64,000 nt of DNA. Source: Parazoarcus communis. Lineage in GTDB: Bacteria; Pseudomonadota; Gammaproteobacteria; Burkholderiales; Rhodocyclaceae. The number at the start of each line of letters is the position of its first letter. Within the stretch, counting starts at the first letter, position 1. Positions 8,273 to 17,699 of this stretch are shown piece after piece. The stretch covers positions 4,030,001 through 4,094,000 of the forward strand of contig NZ_CP022188.1 in the NCBI RefSeq assembly GCF_003111665.1. Direction: 5' to 3'. Both the position numbers and the translations under genes were made by a program. The notes under the pieces are model-generated. The model worked only from the letters and a program-made list of their open reading frames with translations. It had not been told where the DNA came from and did no database searches.

Positions 8273-9406
8273 ATGAGAAGGCTGTATTTTTCCGTTTTTC
8301 TGGCTGCGGTCCTGGCGACCACGCTGGCAGTCGTCTGGAAACCCGCACCGATCGAGACCCAGCTCCTGCGCGTGCAACTGAACAGGCAACTGCCTGAGTA
8401 CGCGAACGCGCTGAGCATCGAGCCGCTCGAACTGCAGGCCTTGTTCCTCGATTACGCGAGCGATCCACTTCTTGCAGGCAAGGCCCGCCTGGCGATGCTG
8501 CGCTATCCGCAGATGACGCGGCCGGTGCTTGAACACTACGGTGCCGAACCCCTGTTTCAGCAAGCCCTCAAGGACTATGGCGATCAGGCGATCCCGCCGA
8601 TCTACTACTACCTCACGCACGAACTCGCATCGGTTACGGTGCGCAGGCGTGCGGAGGATCTGGCCACTTCGGCGGAGCAGACATGGCGAAACTTCTGGGG
8701 TGAGGCAGACGAGGCCGATGTGCCGGAGACCAGCGCACCGCGTGACGCCGCCAATACCGCCATGACCCCGGAGCGCCGCGGCTGGTATGCGGTTGGTTTC
8801 ATCCTCGAAGAAGGGCACGACTTTTTAGGGCAGTTTGTGGTCAAGGCGGATGGCGATGTGCACCAGGTCCAGACCGAACGCGTTCTGGAAGCGCTCAACT
8901 CATTCTTTGCGGGTGGCGTACGCGGGCTCGAATCCAAGTATCGACGCAGCGAACCCGTGGGGCTTGGCGATGTGGGCTGGGCGGGCGTCGATCTCGCAAT
9001 CGGGATCAGCGCGCTCAAGGTCCTGCGCATGGGGCGTACAGCCCGAGTTGGTGCGGGAGCGCGTGCAAGCGGTCTGGCCGAACGCAGCGCGGCACTGGGC
9101 TCTTCGCTGCTGCGCGGCAGCGCAATCGGACTTCGCGTGGCCAAATACGGTGCGCCGTTCGCACTGGGCTATATCGTCCTGCGTCATCCGAGCGTGCTCA
9201 ACGCCCTGTTCCGCGAGGTCGCCGAAGCGCTTGGGGCCCCCGTACCCCTGATACAGACCCTGGGGTGGACGCTCGCGCTGCTGCCGCTCCTGCTGCTAGC
9301 GCAGCTCCTGCTGCGCCCGCTTGCCGCGCTGTTGTCCGTATCATCCACCAGCCTGAGGTGGATTGAATCCGTGATCCGAGGTCGATCCCGATCCGCGATC
9401 AGGTGA
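8273..9406 (+). CDS. hypothetical membrane-associated protein
   Basis: The ATG at 8273 has a GAAGGTCGAAG ribosome-binding region. The 377-residue product has an N-terminal signal anchor (about residues 4-22), a long soluble part with a helical bundle appearance, a glycine/alanine-rich amphipathic stretch (about 245-300) and a strongly hydrophobic segment near the C-terminus (about 333-360). The topology suggests a periplasmic domain held by two membrane helices. I recognise no domain. It ends 109 bases before the dtd gene. Confidence 0.55.
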   Translation: MRRLYFSVFLAAVLATTLAVVWKPAPIETQLLRVQLNRQLPEYANALSIEPLELQALFLDYASDPLLAGKARLAMLRYPQMTRPVLEHYGAEPLFQQALKDYGDQAIPPIYYYLTHELASVTVRRRAEDLATSAEQTWRNFWGEADEADVPETSAPRDAANTAMTPERRGWYAVGFILEEGHDFLGQFVVKADGDVHQVQTERVLEALNSFFAGGVRGLESKYRRSEPVGLGDVGWAGVDLAIGISALKVLRMGRTARVGAGARASGLAERSAALGSSLLRGSAIGLRVAKYGAPFALGYIVLRHPSVLNALFREVAEALGAPVPLIQTLGWTLALLPLLLLAQLLLRPLAALLSVSSTSLRWIESVIRGRSRSAIR

Positions 9407-9515
9407 ACATCCGGCGCACCGAATGGCATCCTCCGGGCGCGCGCGGCGGGCACGGCCTGCCCTCGCACCCAGCATTCCCTCCCCTGACTTACTGAATGAA
9501 GGACAAGCAGAACCC

Positions 9516-9983
9516 ATGATGGCATTGCTCCAGCGCGTGTCCGAAGCGCGCGTCGTGATTGACGGCAAGGTGGCAGGTGAGATCGGCCACGGTTTTCTGG
9601 TACTCGTCTGCGCCGAGCAGGGCGACACCACTGCCGAGGCCGACAAGCTGCTGGCCAAGGTACTCAAGCTGCGGGTGTTTTCCGACGACGCCGGCAAGAT
9701 GAACCGCTCGGTGCAGGACCTTGAAGGCGGCCTGCTGATCGTCAGCCAGTTCACCCTCGCGGCCGATCTCAAGGGCGGCAATCGCCCCAGTTTCACCAAC
9801 GCGGCCCCCCCTGCCCTTGGACGCGAACTGTACGAATACGTGGTGGCGCAGGCAAAGATGCTGCACCCGGTCGTTGAGACGGGCGAATTCGGTGCAGACA
9901 TGAAGGTGCAGCTCATCAACGACGGTCCGGTCACCATCCCGATGCACTTCCCGCCATCGGCCAGCACCGGGCAGGCAGCCTGA
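9516..9983 (+). CDS. dtd: D-aminoacyl-tRNA deacylase
   Basis: DTD hydrolyses D-amino acids (and glycine from tRNA-Ala) off mischarged tRNAs in the cytoplasm. The 155-residue product has the usual length and the two active-site motifs: [17 protein letters not shown] (about residues 78-94) and the C-terminal cross-subunit NDGPVT with the Gly-Pro pair. The start at 9516 follows a GAAGGA sequence with a rather long spacer; the frame is open further upstream to 9423 but that extension is Arg/Pro-rich and not family-like. Confidence 0.92.
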   Translation: MMALLQRVSEARVVIDGKVAGEIGHGFLVLVCAEQGDTTAEADKLLAKVLKLRVFSDDAGKMNRSVQDLEGGLLIVSQFTLAADLKGGNRPSFTNAAPPALGRELYEYVVAQAKMLHPVVETGEFGADMKVQLINDGPVTIPMHFPPSASTGQAA

Positions 9984-10137
9984 GATGCAGTGCCGCCCGC
10001 CAGAAATGCGCCGAACACTGCGCCGGACTTGACCGATAACCAGTTGTGCAAGGCACAATACGACGTCCGGCGGAGAGCTTACCGTCAGGGGGCGCTGCTC
10101 GCAGTGCGACAAACATTCAATTTTCTTGGAGCTAGCC

Positions 10138-11226
10138 ATGGAATTGCGCGTCAAGATGCTGGCTGCGGTCCTCGCCGTAGTCACCACCACTGTTGCAGCC
10201 GAAGACAAGTCGCTCAACATCTACAACTGGAACGACTACATCGCCGAGGACACCATCCCCGCCTTCGAGAAGGCGACCGGCATCAAGGTCAATTACGACC
10301 TCTACGACAGCAATGCCACGCTGCAGTCCAAGCTCCTCACCGGCAGCAGCGGTTACGACGTGGTGTACCCGAGCGTTGAATACGCGGGCAAGCAGATCCA
10401 GGCAAAGATCTTCCAGCCGCTCGACAAGAGCAAGCTGCCGAACCTGACGAACATTGACCCGGTGATTCTCAAGGCCCTGGAGGCCGCCGATCCGGGCAAT
10501 CAGTACCTCGTCCCCTACATGTGGTTTACCACTGGCGTAGCGATCAACGTCGACAAGGTCACCCAGGCGCTGGGCGGCACCCTGCCCGACAATGCGTGGG
10601 ACCTGCTGTTCGATCCCAAGGTGACCGAGAAACTCAAGGGCTGCGGCATCTCGATGATGGACGAAGCCAGCGATCTGGTTCCGGCTGCAATGCTCTACGC
10701 CGGCAAGGACACCAAGAAGATGGCGAGCGCGGACATCAATGCCGCCATCGAGCAGATCCGCCCGGTGCGCAAGAACGTGCGCACCTTCAATTCCTCGCCG
10801 ATCGACCTCATGGCCAAGGGCAGCGTGTGCGTGGCCATGATGTTCTCGGGTGACGCGATGATCGCCGGGGACCGGGCGAAGGAATCGAATACCGGCGTCA
10901 AGGTGCAGTACATCATCCCCAAGACCGGGGCGATGATGTCGATCGACGTGATGGCGGTACCGAGCGATGCCAGGAACGTCGGCAATGCCCACGCATGGAT
11001 CAACACCATGATGGACCCGAAGGTGATCGCGCAGATCTCCAACGAGACCTTCTATTTCAGCGCCAACACCGCCGCACAACCGCTGATGTCGAAAGCGCTC
11101 ACCGACAATCCGATGCTCAACGTGCCCGCAGAGCTGAAGGCACTGCTGCATCCGAAGCCGGTGCTGACGCAAACCGTTCAGCGTGATCTGACGCGCGCGC
11201 TGAGCCGCTTCAAGACCGCAAAGTAA
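10138..11226 (+). CDS. potF: polyamine ABC transporter periplasmic binding protein
   Basis: This protein captures putrescine or spermidine in the periplasm and delivers it to the PotGHI transporter. The 362-residue product has a signal peptide ending near TTTVAAE and the family hallmark LNIYNWNDYIAEDTIPAFEK, followed by VYPSVEYAGKQ. The ATG at 10138 has a TTGGAG Shine-Dalgarno at good spacing; an in-frame start at 10126 is less likely. The gene is first in a four-gene operon with potG 17 bases downstream. Confidence 0.9.
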   Translation: MELRVKMLAAVLAVVTTTVAAEDKSLNIYNWNDYIAEDTIPAFEKATGIKVNYDLYDSNATLQSKLLTGSSGYDVVYPSVEYAGKQIQAKIFQPLDKSKLPNLTNIDPVILKALEAADPGNQYLVPYMWFTTGVAINVDKVTQALGGTLPDNAWDLLFDPKVTEKLKGCGISMMDEASDLVPAAMLYAGKDTKKMASADINAAIEQIRPVRKNVRTFNSSPIDLMAKGSVCVAMMFSGDAMIAGDRAKESNTGVKVQYIIPKTGAMMSIDVMAVPSDARNVGNAHAWINTMMDPKVIAQISNETFYFSANTAAQPLMSKALTDNPMLNVPAELKALLHPKPVLTQTVQRDLTRALSRFKTAK

Positions 11227-11243
11227 AGTCGAGCAGGAACCCG

Positions 11244-12356
11244 ATGGTGGCACAGCAAGCGGACAAGGGCGCAGCCTACCTGCGCATCGAAGGCGTCAAC
11301 AAGCGCTTCGGTCAGAATCACGTGGTGAAGGACGTTTCGCTCGAAATCGTGCGAAAGGAAATCTTCGCCCTGCTGGGCAGCTCCGGCTGCGGCAAGTCGA
11401 CCCTGCTGCGCATGCTCGCAGGGCTCGAAACCCCGAGCACAGGGCGCATCGTGCTCGACGGCGAAGACCTCGCCACGGTTCAGCCCCACCATCGGCCGAC
11501 CAACATGATGTTCCAGTCCTACGCGCTGTTTCCGCACCTCACGGTAGAGGACAACGTCGCTTTCGGACTGCGCCAGGAGCGCCCCCGGATCGCGCGCGAC
11601 GTCATCGCCGCGCGCGTGACCAAGATGCTCGACCTGGTGCAGATGCAGCGTTTCGCGCGGCGCAAGCCGCACGAACTCTCGGGCGGACAGCAGCAGCGCG
11701 TGGCCCTGGCACGCAGTCTCGCCAAGGAACCCAAGCTGCTGCTGCTCGACGAGCCGCTGGCGGCACTGGACAAGAAGATCCGCCAGGAAACCCAGCTCGA
11801 GCTCGTCCATCTCATTGAGCGTGTCGGCGTCACCTGCATCATGGTCACCCACGACCAGGAAGAGGCAATGACAATGGCCGACCGCATTGGCGTCATGTCT
11901 GACGGCGTGTTGCTGCAGGTGGGGACACCGGACGAGATCTACGAGCATCCGAACTGCCGCTTTACCGCCGAGTTCATTGGCGAAACCAACATGTTTCATG
12001 GCCGGCTCGGCCAGCAAGGGGTTGCCTGCAGCGATTTCCCTGCACCCATCATCATCCCGCCGCTGACCGATCACGCCGATGGCAGCGACGTCTCGGTGTC
12101 GGTGCGCCCGGAGCGCATCGTGCTCGGTCGTGAGAAGCCCGAGGCGGCCGACGGCACAATGAACCAGGCCGCAGGCGAGGTGGTGGATATTGCCTATCTG
12201 GGCAGCTATTCGATCTATCACGTCCGGGTCGGCACCTCACGTACCGTCATCGCCAGCGTGCCCTCCGCACGCTGGGGCGATGCGCCGCCGCCGACCTGGG
12301 GGGATTCTGTCTGGGTGTCGTGGAAGGCACCTGCCGGGGTGGTGCTCGGGCGATGA
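11244..12356 (+). CDS. potG: polyamine ABC transporter ATP-binding protein
   Basis: The 370-residue cytoplasmic ATPase has a Walker A GSSGCGKST (about residues 49-57), ABC signature LSGGQQQRVALARSL, Walker B LLLLDEPLAALD, an H-loop MVTHDQEEA and a C-terminal TOBE domain with VSVRPERIVLG. Together with PotF, PotH and PotI it forms a putrescine/spermidine importer. Its stop codon overlaps the potH start (ATGA), so the two are probably translationally coupled. Confidence 0.9.
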   Translation: MVAQQADKGAAYLRIEGVNKRFGQNHVVKDVSLEIVRKEIFALLGSSGCGKSTLLRMLAGLETPSTGRIVLDGEDLATVQPHHRPTNMMFQSYALFPHLTVEDNVAFGLRQERPRIARDVIAARVTKMLDLVQMQRFARRKPHELSGGQQQRVALARSLAKEPKLLLLDEPLAALDKKIRQETQLELVHLIERVGVTCIMVTHDQEEAMTMADRIGVMSDGVLLQVGTPDEIYEHPNCRFTAEFIGETNMFHGRLGQQGVACSDFPAPIIIPPLTDHADGSDVSVSVRPERIVLGREKPEAADGTMNQAAGEVVDIAYLGSYSIYHVRVGTSRTVIASVPSARWGDAPPPTWGDSVWVSWKAPAGVVLGR

Positions 12357-13297
12357 GCACGCGCAAACTGTTCCTGCTGCGTGGCCGTTTCTGGGTCGGA
12401 ATGCTGCCGTGGACCTGGCTGCTGCTGTTCTTCCTGCTGCCCTTCGTGCTGATCGTCAATGTCAGCCTGTCCACGCCCGAGCTCTCGATTCCGCCCTACG
12501 TGCCACCGCTGCACACCGCCGCCGATGGTACCGGGGTCGAGTTCGTGCCCGACCTGTCGAACTACCAGCGTCTGCAGGACGAATTCACCTCGATCGGCGA
12601 GGACGGCGCCTATCTGCTCTACCTGCGGGCCTACGGCAACTCGCTGCTGCTGGCCAGCCTGACCACGCTGTGCTGCCTGCTCATCGGCTACCCCTTCGCC
12701 TATCATATTGCGCGCGCCCGCGAATCCATCCGCAACGTGCTGCTGATGATGGTGATGCTGCCGTTCTGGACCTCGTTCCTGCTCCGCGTCTACGCCTGGA
12801 TGGGCCTGCTCGACAGCAGCGAAGTGGGGCTGATCAACCAGTTGCTGCTGGGGCTGGGCATCGTCGACGCGCCCCTGCCACTGCTTTACAACACCGGCGC
12901 GGTGCTGACCGGCATGATCTACAGCTACCTGCCCTTCATGGTGCTGCCGCTGTATGCCAACCTGGTCAAGCTCGACCCGCGCCTGCTCGAGGCCGCCAGC
13001 GATCTCGGCGCGCGTCCGCTGACTACCTTCCTGTCAGTCACGCTGCCGCTGTCGCGCAACGGCATCATTGCCGGCGCGATGATGGTGTTCATCCCGGCGG
13101 TGGGCGAATTCGTGATTCCCGACCTGCTCGGCGGCGGTGACGTACAGATGATCGGCCGCAACATCTGGGACGATTTCGGCCCCAACCAGGACTGGCCGAT
13201 GGCGGCTGCGGTTGCCGTGGTGATGGTGCTGCTGCTGATCGTGCCCATCATCATCTTCAACCGATCCAGCCGGCAGGAAGCGGAGGAACTGCGATGA
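12353..13297 (+). CDS. potH: polyamine ABC transporter permease
   Basis: The 314-residue inner-membrane protein has six predicted helices and the EAA loop (LEAASDLGARPLTTFLSVTLPLS), which contacts the ATPase. The start is the ATG at 12353 that overlaps the potG stop; an in-frame ATG at 12320 would lie inside potG and is less likely. The long periplasmic loop after helix 1 is typical of PotH. It overlaps the next gene by four bases. Confidence 0.9.
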   Translation: MSTRKLFLLRGRFWVGMLPWTWLLLFFLLPFVLIVNVSLSTPELSIPPYVPPLHTAADGTGVEFVPDLSNYQRLQDEFTSIGEDGAYLLYLRAYGNSLLLASLTTLCCLLIGYPFAYHIARARESIRNVLLMMVMLPFWTSFLLRVYAWMGLLDSSEVGLINQLLLGLGIVDAPLPLLYNTGAVLTGMIYSYLPFMVLPLYANLVKLDPRLLEAASDLGARPLTTFLSVTLPLSRNGIIAGAMMVFIPAVGEFVIPDLLGGGDVQMIGRNIWDDFGPNQDWPMAAAVAVVMVLLLIVPIIIFNRSSRQEAEELR

Positions 13298-14124
13298 GCG
13301 TCGCGGCAAACCGGTGGGGCGCACGCAGCTGGCTGGTGCTGGTGTTCGCCTTCCTCTACATCCCGATCCTGTGTCTGGTGGTGTTTTCCTTCACCTCGGG
13401 CGAGATCACCACGCAATTCGACGGCTTCTCGCTGCGCTGGTACGAGGCGCTGCTCGAAGACCGCGAGATCCAGTCCGCGGTGTGGCTGTCGCTGCGCATC
13501 GGCGCCATGGCGGCGACCGCCGCGGTGGTGGTCGGGTCAGCTGCGGCATTCGTGTTGACGCGTTACCGGCCTTATTTCGGCAGCAGCTTCTTCGCCGGGA
13601 TGACGACGGCACCGATGGTGATGCCGGAAGTGGTGACCGGTCTGTCGCTGGTGCTGCTGTTCACCCACCCCGCCCTGTCCTTTCTCGGCGGACGCGGCGC
13701 GCTCGCGATCTGGGCCGCGCACACCACGCTGTGCGCAGCCTACGCCGCCGTACTCGTGCAGTCGCGCCTGCGCGAGGTGGACCGTTCGCTGGAAGAGGCC
13801 GCGCTCGACCTCGGCTGCCCACCGTTCAAGGTGTTCTTCATCATCACCGTGCCGGTGATCGCCCCGGCACTCATATCCGCCTGGTTGCTGACCTTCACCC
13901 TGTCCATGGACGATTTCGTGCTCGCCGCGATGCTCTCCGACCCGGGCAGCACCACACTGCCAGTGCTGATCTTCGCCCGTCTGCATCATGGCCTGAAGCC
14001 CGAGATCAACGCCCTCGCCACCATCATCGTCGTGGTTGTGTCGATCGCAGTGCTTACTGCGAACCACATGATGATGTCGTCACAACGGGCGCGGATGCGG
14101 GCGCGGGAACTCGCCCAGGGCTGA
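13294..14124 (+). CDS. potI: polyamine ABC transporter permease
   Basis: The 276-residue product is the second membrane subunit, with six helices, an EEAALDLGCPPFKVFFIITVPVI EAA loop and the start LVFAFLYIPILCLVVFSF typical of PotI. An ATGA overlap with potH indicates coupled translation. It completes the operon potFGHI and is followed by two GC-rich hairpins before a convergent gene. Confidence 0.9.
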   Translation: MSVAANRWGARSWLVLVFAFLYIPILCLVVFSFTSGEITTQFDGFSLRWYEALLEDREIQSAVWLSLRIGAMAATAAVVVGSAAAFVLTRYRPYFGSSFFAGMTTAPMVMPEVVTGLSLVLLFTHPALSFLGGRGALAIWAAHTTLCAAYAAVLVQSRLREVDRSLEEAALDLGCPPFKVFFIITVPVIAPALISAWLLTFTLSMDDFVLAAMLSDPGSTTLPVLIFARLHHGLKPEINALATIIVVVVSIAVLTANHMMMSSQRARMRARELAQG

Positions 14125-14266
14125 TTCTTCGTGCATCTGCATGCCACGACGAGTGCGCGACTCGTCGTGCGCAAGCCCCCCGAGCGCTTGCCCGGGGCCG
14201 AGCTGCAGCGCTGAACACGCCTCGGCCGCGCCGGCGATCACATCACGCGACACCCGGAATGCACGC

Positions 14267-14295
14267 GGCCGCGGCGCCAGTGAGGCGCCGCGGCC
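14267..14295. terminator. perfect GC-rich hairpin between convergent genes
   Basis: A 12-bp perfect stem (GGCCGCGGCGCC / GGCGCCGCGGCC) with a five-base loop lies between potI and the convergent symporter gene. A second, imperfect hairpin follows at about 14322-14346. Neither is followed by a T-tract, so rho-independent termination is uncertain; a barrier to read-through from both sides is plausible. Confidence 0.45.
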
Positions 14296-14367
14296 GGCGA
14301 ATAACAGCACATGCCGCCCGGGCCGCAGGTTTGACTGCCGGCCCGGCGCAGCATGCAGCGCTGCGAC

Positions 14368-15801
14368 TTACTTCCGCTTCACCCAGAAATCCGCGTTACG
14401 GATGCCGAGTTTTTCGGGATCGAAGGTCGGGTCCTTGCCTTCCTTCTTCTGCTGCTCGTAGTCCTTGAGCGCAAGCAGCGCGGGCTTCTGGATGATCAGG
14501 ATGGCGATGATGTTGAGCCAGGCCATGATGCCCACACCGACGTCGCCCAGATCCCATGCCGCACCGGCACTCTTTACCGAACCGTAGGTCACGGCCACCA
14601 TGACGGCGATCTTGAGCACGAAGTACAGCCACGGACGGTGCACCTTGCGGTTGATGTAGGCGATGTTGGTTTCGGCCATGTAGTAGTAAGCCACGATGGT
14701 CGTGAAGGCGAAGAAGAACAGCGCCAGTGCGACGAAGGTGCTGCCGAAGCCCGGCAGAACGGATTCGACCGCGGCCTGGGTGTAGCCAGGGCCGGCTTCC
14801 ATGCCCGGCAGGCCATTCACAAGCATCGCGCCGTCCGGCCCCTGCACGTTGTACATGCCGGTCGACAGCAGCATGAAGGCGGTTGCCGAGCACACGAACA
14901 GGGTGTCGATATACACCGAGAAAGCCTGCACATAGCCCTGCTTTGCCGGATGCGATACCTCGGCTGCGGCGGCGGGATGCGGGCCGGAACCCTGGCCGGC
15001 TTCGTTGGAATACACCCCGCGCTTCACGCCCCACTGCACGGCCAGGCCGAGCACCGCGCCAAAGCCCGCCTCAAGACCGAAAGCGCTCTTGAAGATCAGT
15101 GCGATCATGCCCGGCACCGCCTCGATGTTCAGCAGCACGATCACCATCGCCACCAGGATGTAGGCCAGCGCCATGAAAGGCACGACGATCTCGGCAAACA
15201 GCGCGATCCGCTTCACCCCGCCAAAGATGATGAAGCCGAGCAGCAGCACGATGCAGGTCGCGCTGACCGCGGTGTCGATACCCCACGCGTTCTGCAGACC
15301 CGAGGCGATGCTGTTGGCTTGCACGCCCGGCAGCAGCAGGCCCATCGCGATTGCGGTCGACACCGCAAAGATCCACGCGTACCACTTCTGCCCCATGCAC
15401 TTCTCGATGTAGTACGCCGGGCCGCCGCGGTACATGCCCTCGTCGTCCTTCTCCTTGTAGATCTGGGCGAGGGTCGACTCAATATAGGCGGTGGAGGCGC
15501 CGAGGAAGGCCACCGTCCACATCCAGAACACCGCACCCGGGCCACCGAAGGTGATGGCGGTGGCCACACCGGCGATGTTGCCGGTACCGACCCGGCCCGA
15601 CAGCGACATGGTGAGTGCCTGGAACGACGACACGCCGGCGTCCGACGCCTTGCCGGTGAAGGTCAGGCGGATCATCTCGCCAAGGCCGCGCACCTGCATG
15701 AAGCGGGTACGGATCGAAAAGTACAGACCGGCGCCAAGGCACAGATAAATCAGGGCCGGGCTCCAGATGATGCCGTTAAGCATGCTGACAAACTCATTCA
15801 C
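14368..15801 (-). CDS. alanine/glycine:cation symporter (AGCS family)
   Basis: The 477-residue transporter couples uptake of alanine or glycine to Na+ (family knowledge). It begins NEFVSMLNGIIWSPALIYLCLGAGLYFSIRTRF and contains the family motif GRVGTGNIAGVATAITFGGPGA. About ten hydrophobic helices are visible. I place the start at the GTG at 15801 because GGAG lies about eight bases upstream and the protein then starts as relatives do; an ATG at 15822 or the open frame to 16002 are alternatives. A possible TATAAAT -10 box lies about 45 bases upstream on the minus strand. Confidence 0.85.
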   Translation of the reverse strand: MNEFVSMLNGIIWSPALIYLCLGAGLYFSIRTRFMQVRGLGEMIRLTFTGKASDAGVSSFQALTMSLSGRVGTGNIAGVATAITFGGPGAVFWMWTVAFLGASTAYIESTLAQIYKEKDDEGMYRGGPAYYIEKCMGQKWYAWIFAVSTAIAMGLLLPGVQANSIASGLQNAWGIDTAVSATCIVLLLGFIIFGGVKRIALFAEIVVPFMALAYILVAMVIVLLNIEAVPGMIALIFKSAFGLEAGFGAVLGLAVQWGVKRGVYSNEAGQGSGPHPAAAAEVSHPAKQGYVQAFSVYIDTLFVCSATAFMLLSTGMYNVQGPDGAMLVNGLPGMEAGPGYTQAAVESVLPGFGSTFVALALFFFAFTTIVAYYYMAETNIAYINRKVHRPWLYFVLKIAVMVAVTYGSVKSAGAAWDLGDVGVGIMAWLNIIAILIIQKPALLALKDYEQQKKEGKDPTFDPEKLGIRNADFWVKRK

Positions 15802-16181
15802 TGCTGCTTCTCCGTGAAACATGACGGCAGGTTGTCCTGCGTCCAATTTATAGTTAGGTCGGATCGAAACGGACCACAGCATTTTTCGCTCGATGCCACG
15901 CGTGCCGGTCCCGTTTCGGGAACTGGCCACGAAGGATTCAACACCATTGGGATCGAAAAATGCCGGGCCTGAATTGTTCCGGTTGATGCACTGCAAAACC
16001 ATGCGCGCAAGGCATTATTCTATGTGTTCTGCGCATAACCTTGCATCAAAAAAATCGGGTTGCTCACCCGCACCGAGTCACATCAGCACGTGACTCCGCT
16101 GCCTGCCATGCTTGCTTTCAGGCGGTTCGCCGGGCTGAATCACCGCCTCGTCTTCGTCGTCCCGACGCCTGCCGTAAGGAC
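15802..16181. other. intergenic region upstream of the symporter gene
   Basis: These 380 bases separate two genes on the minus strand. They contain the terminator of the upstream permease gene (16048-16071) and the promoter/leader of the symporter. I looked for a glycine riboswitch, common before such symporters in related bacteria, and did not see its conserved blocks. The frame upstream of the symporter is open but looks non-coding. Confidence 0.4.
16048..16071 (-). terminator. rho-independent terminator of the permease gene
   Basis: On the minus strand the sequence reads CGGGT-GAGCA-ACCCG followed by ATTTTTTT: a five-bp G+C-rich stem, five-base loop and a run of seven T. It lies about 110 bases after the permease stop. 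Confidence 0.7.
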
Positions 16182-17486
16182 TCACAGGCCACGCCACCAT
16201 GCGACGATGAACAGCACCACCACCGCCGCTACATAGGCCTGCAGGCTGTAGCGCACGTTGCCGCGTGCCAACTCACCTCCCGACACGCCGTAGCGCCCCT
16301 GCAAAGCCAGGTGGATTCCCGACATGGGACTGGCCGCCAGGCCGATGGCCCAGCACTGCACATAGACCACCGCCATCAGCACCGGGTCGGGGTTGAGCGG
16401 CGCCAGCCAGGCCGCGACGGTGGCGATGGAGATGACCGCATGGATGCCGAGCACACACAGGAAGATCATGCCTGCAAGCACCAGTGCCGCCTGTGGCGCC
16501 CCCACATGCGCCATGGGCAGCCAGCCGCCACTGCTGGCGATGAGCGCATCCAGCCCGGTTGCGAACACGGCGGCGGCAAGAAACAGCGACATCTCGCCAC
16601 GCATCGCGGGCAGACGACGCACCACATGGCGTGCCATTTGCGTTCCCCCTTCGACCACTCCCGCGCGCACGATCAGCACGGTTACGGCCATCACGGGCGC
16701 GGCAAAGGTGACAACCGCCAGCGTCGACCAAGACGGGACGAGCCAGTGCCCGACGATAACCATCAAGGCCAGCAGCGCCGGCACCCAAAGCGCAGCGGGG
16801 CGCATTGGGTAGCCGACGAAGTCGCGCCCAAGCGCGGGGTCGCGCAAGAGGTCGCGCGCTGCGAGAACGATCATCACCAAGGCAAGCGGAATGCCTGCTG
16901 CAGCCAATTCGGCCAGCGTGGCGCCAGGCGCGTAGGTGAGCGCAACCGCCGTAGCAGCGAAGAACGGTGACCACAGCGCCCCACCCAGAAAACCGCGCGT
17001 AAGCGCATTGAGTTGCACGATCGAGGGCGACTTCCCACCCCCCATGCGATCTCCCATGATGAAGACCGCGGACAGATTGATCACGGCGCCAAAGGCGTGA
17101 ACACCCGCAATCGTGCGCCACAGGGCCCCCGGTCCGCGCGGTGCCTCCCCCGCCTCACCCAGACCGAGCAGTTGCAGGAAGCTGACCCCGGCCAGCATCC
17201 CCAGCAGTGCGATGTTCTTTGTCAGCACACCGGTCCATGGCCACTGACCACTTTGCAGGCCGGACCAGACCAGCGCGGCCACCCCGATGATGATCAGCAG
17301 AAGGGCCACCCGGCGCTGACGGCGATGCAGCCCCGCCCACATCAGGGCCACCGCCCCCCAGGCCGCCACACCGCCGATCCATTCGGGCACACCGGTGGCC
17401 GCCCCCGAAAGGATGGCAATGAATGTCATGAACAGGATCAGCAGCGCGGCAAGGCGATCGGCGAGTTTGCGCGTAAAGAGGGGCAT
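16182..17486 (-). CDS. multi-pass membrane permease of unknown substrate
   Basis: The 434-residue product is very hydrophobic, with about eleven or twelve membrane helices. The middle contains NLSAVFIMGDRMGGGKSPSI, a polar loop reminiscent of the re-entrant substrate loops of ion-transporter superfamily permeases, and the C-terminal half has LAASPMSGIHLAL, a similar loop in the second half. I cannot name the family or substrate. The start at 17486 (MPLFTRKLADRL) is chosen because the membrane helices begin there; no clear ribosome binding site is seen. It is divergent from mnmC. Confidence 0.55.
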   Translation of the reverse strand: MPLFTRKLADRLAALLILFMTFIAILSGAATGVPEWIGGVAAWGAVALMWAGLHRRQRRVALLLIIIGVAALVWSGLQSGQWPWTGVLTKNIALLGMLAGVSFLQLLGLGEAGEAPRGPGALWRTIAGVHAFGAVINLSAVFIMGDRMGGGKSPSIVQLNALTRGFLGGALWSPFFAATAVALTYAPGATLAELAAAGIPLALVMIVLAARDLLRDPALGRDFVGYPMRPAALWVPALLALMVIVGHWLVPSWSTLAVVTFAAPVMAVTVLIVRAGVVEGGTQMARHVVRRLPAMRGEMSLFLAAAVFATGLDALIASSGGWLPMAHVGAPQAALVLAGMIFLCVLGIHAVISIATVAAWLAPLNPDPVLMAVVYVQCWAIGLAASPMSGIHLALQGRYGVSGGELARGNVRYSLQAYVAAVVVLFIVAWWRGL

Positions 17487-17699
17487 GTAGCAGGATGACC
17501 ATGGGAAGTTCGGGCTCCCCGGAGCGTACACCGGAAGCGTGTTCCACGTCCCATGTTGGGCGCAGCGCAATGGCCAATGCACGCATGTCCGACTCGGGAA
17601 TGCGCTGGAAGGGATAAGATGTCGGCCGATTCACACAGCGCATGCGCCGGAGCCTGTCCCGATCCGTGAGCGCCGCGTCAACACCTCGCCCAATCTGCC

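Noticed and set aside
14353..15972. 539-codon plus-strand frame opposite the AGCS symporter
   Set aside because: It is antisense to a clear transporter gene and its His/Arg/Asp-rich translation is typical of a shadow frame in GC-rich DNA.
15802..16047. Glycine riboswitch upstream of the AGCS symporter
   Set aside because: Expected for this gene family in some relatives, but none of the conserved glycine-aptamer blocks is visible in the leader.
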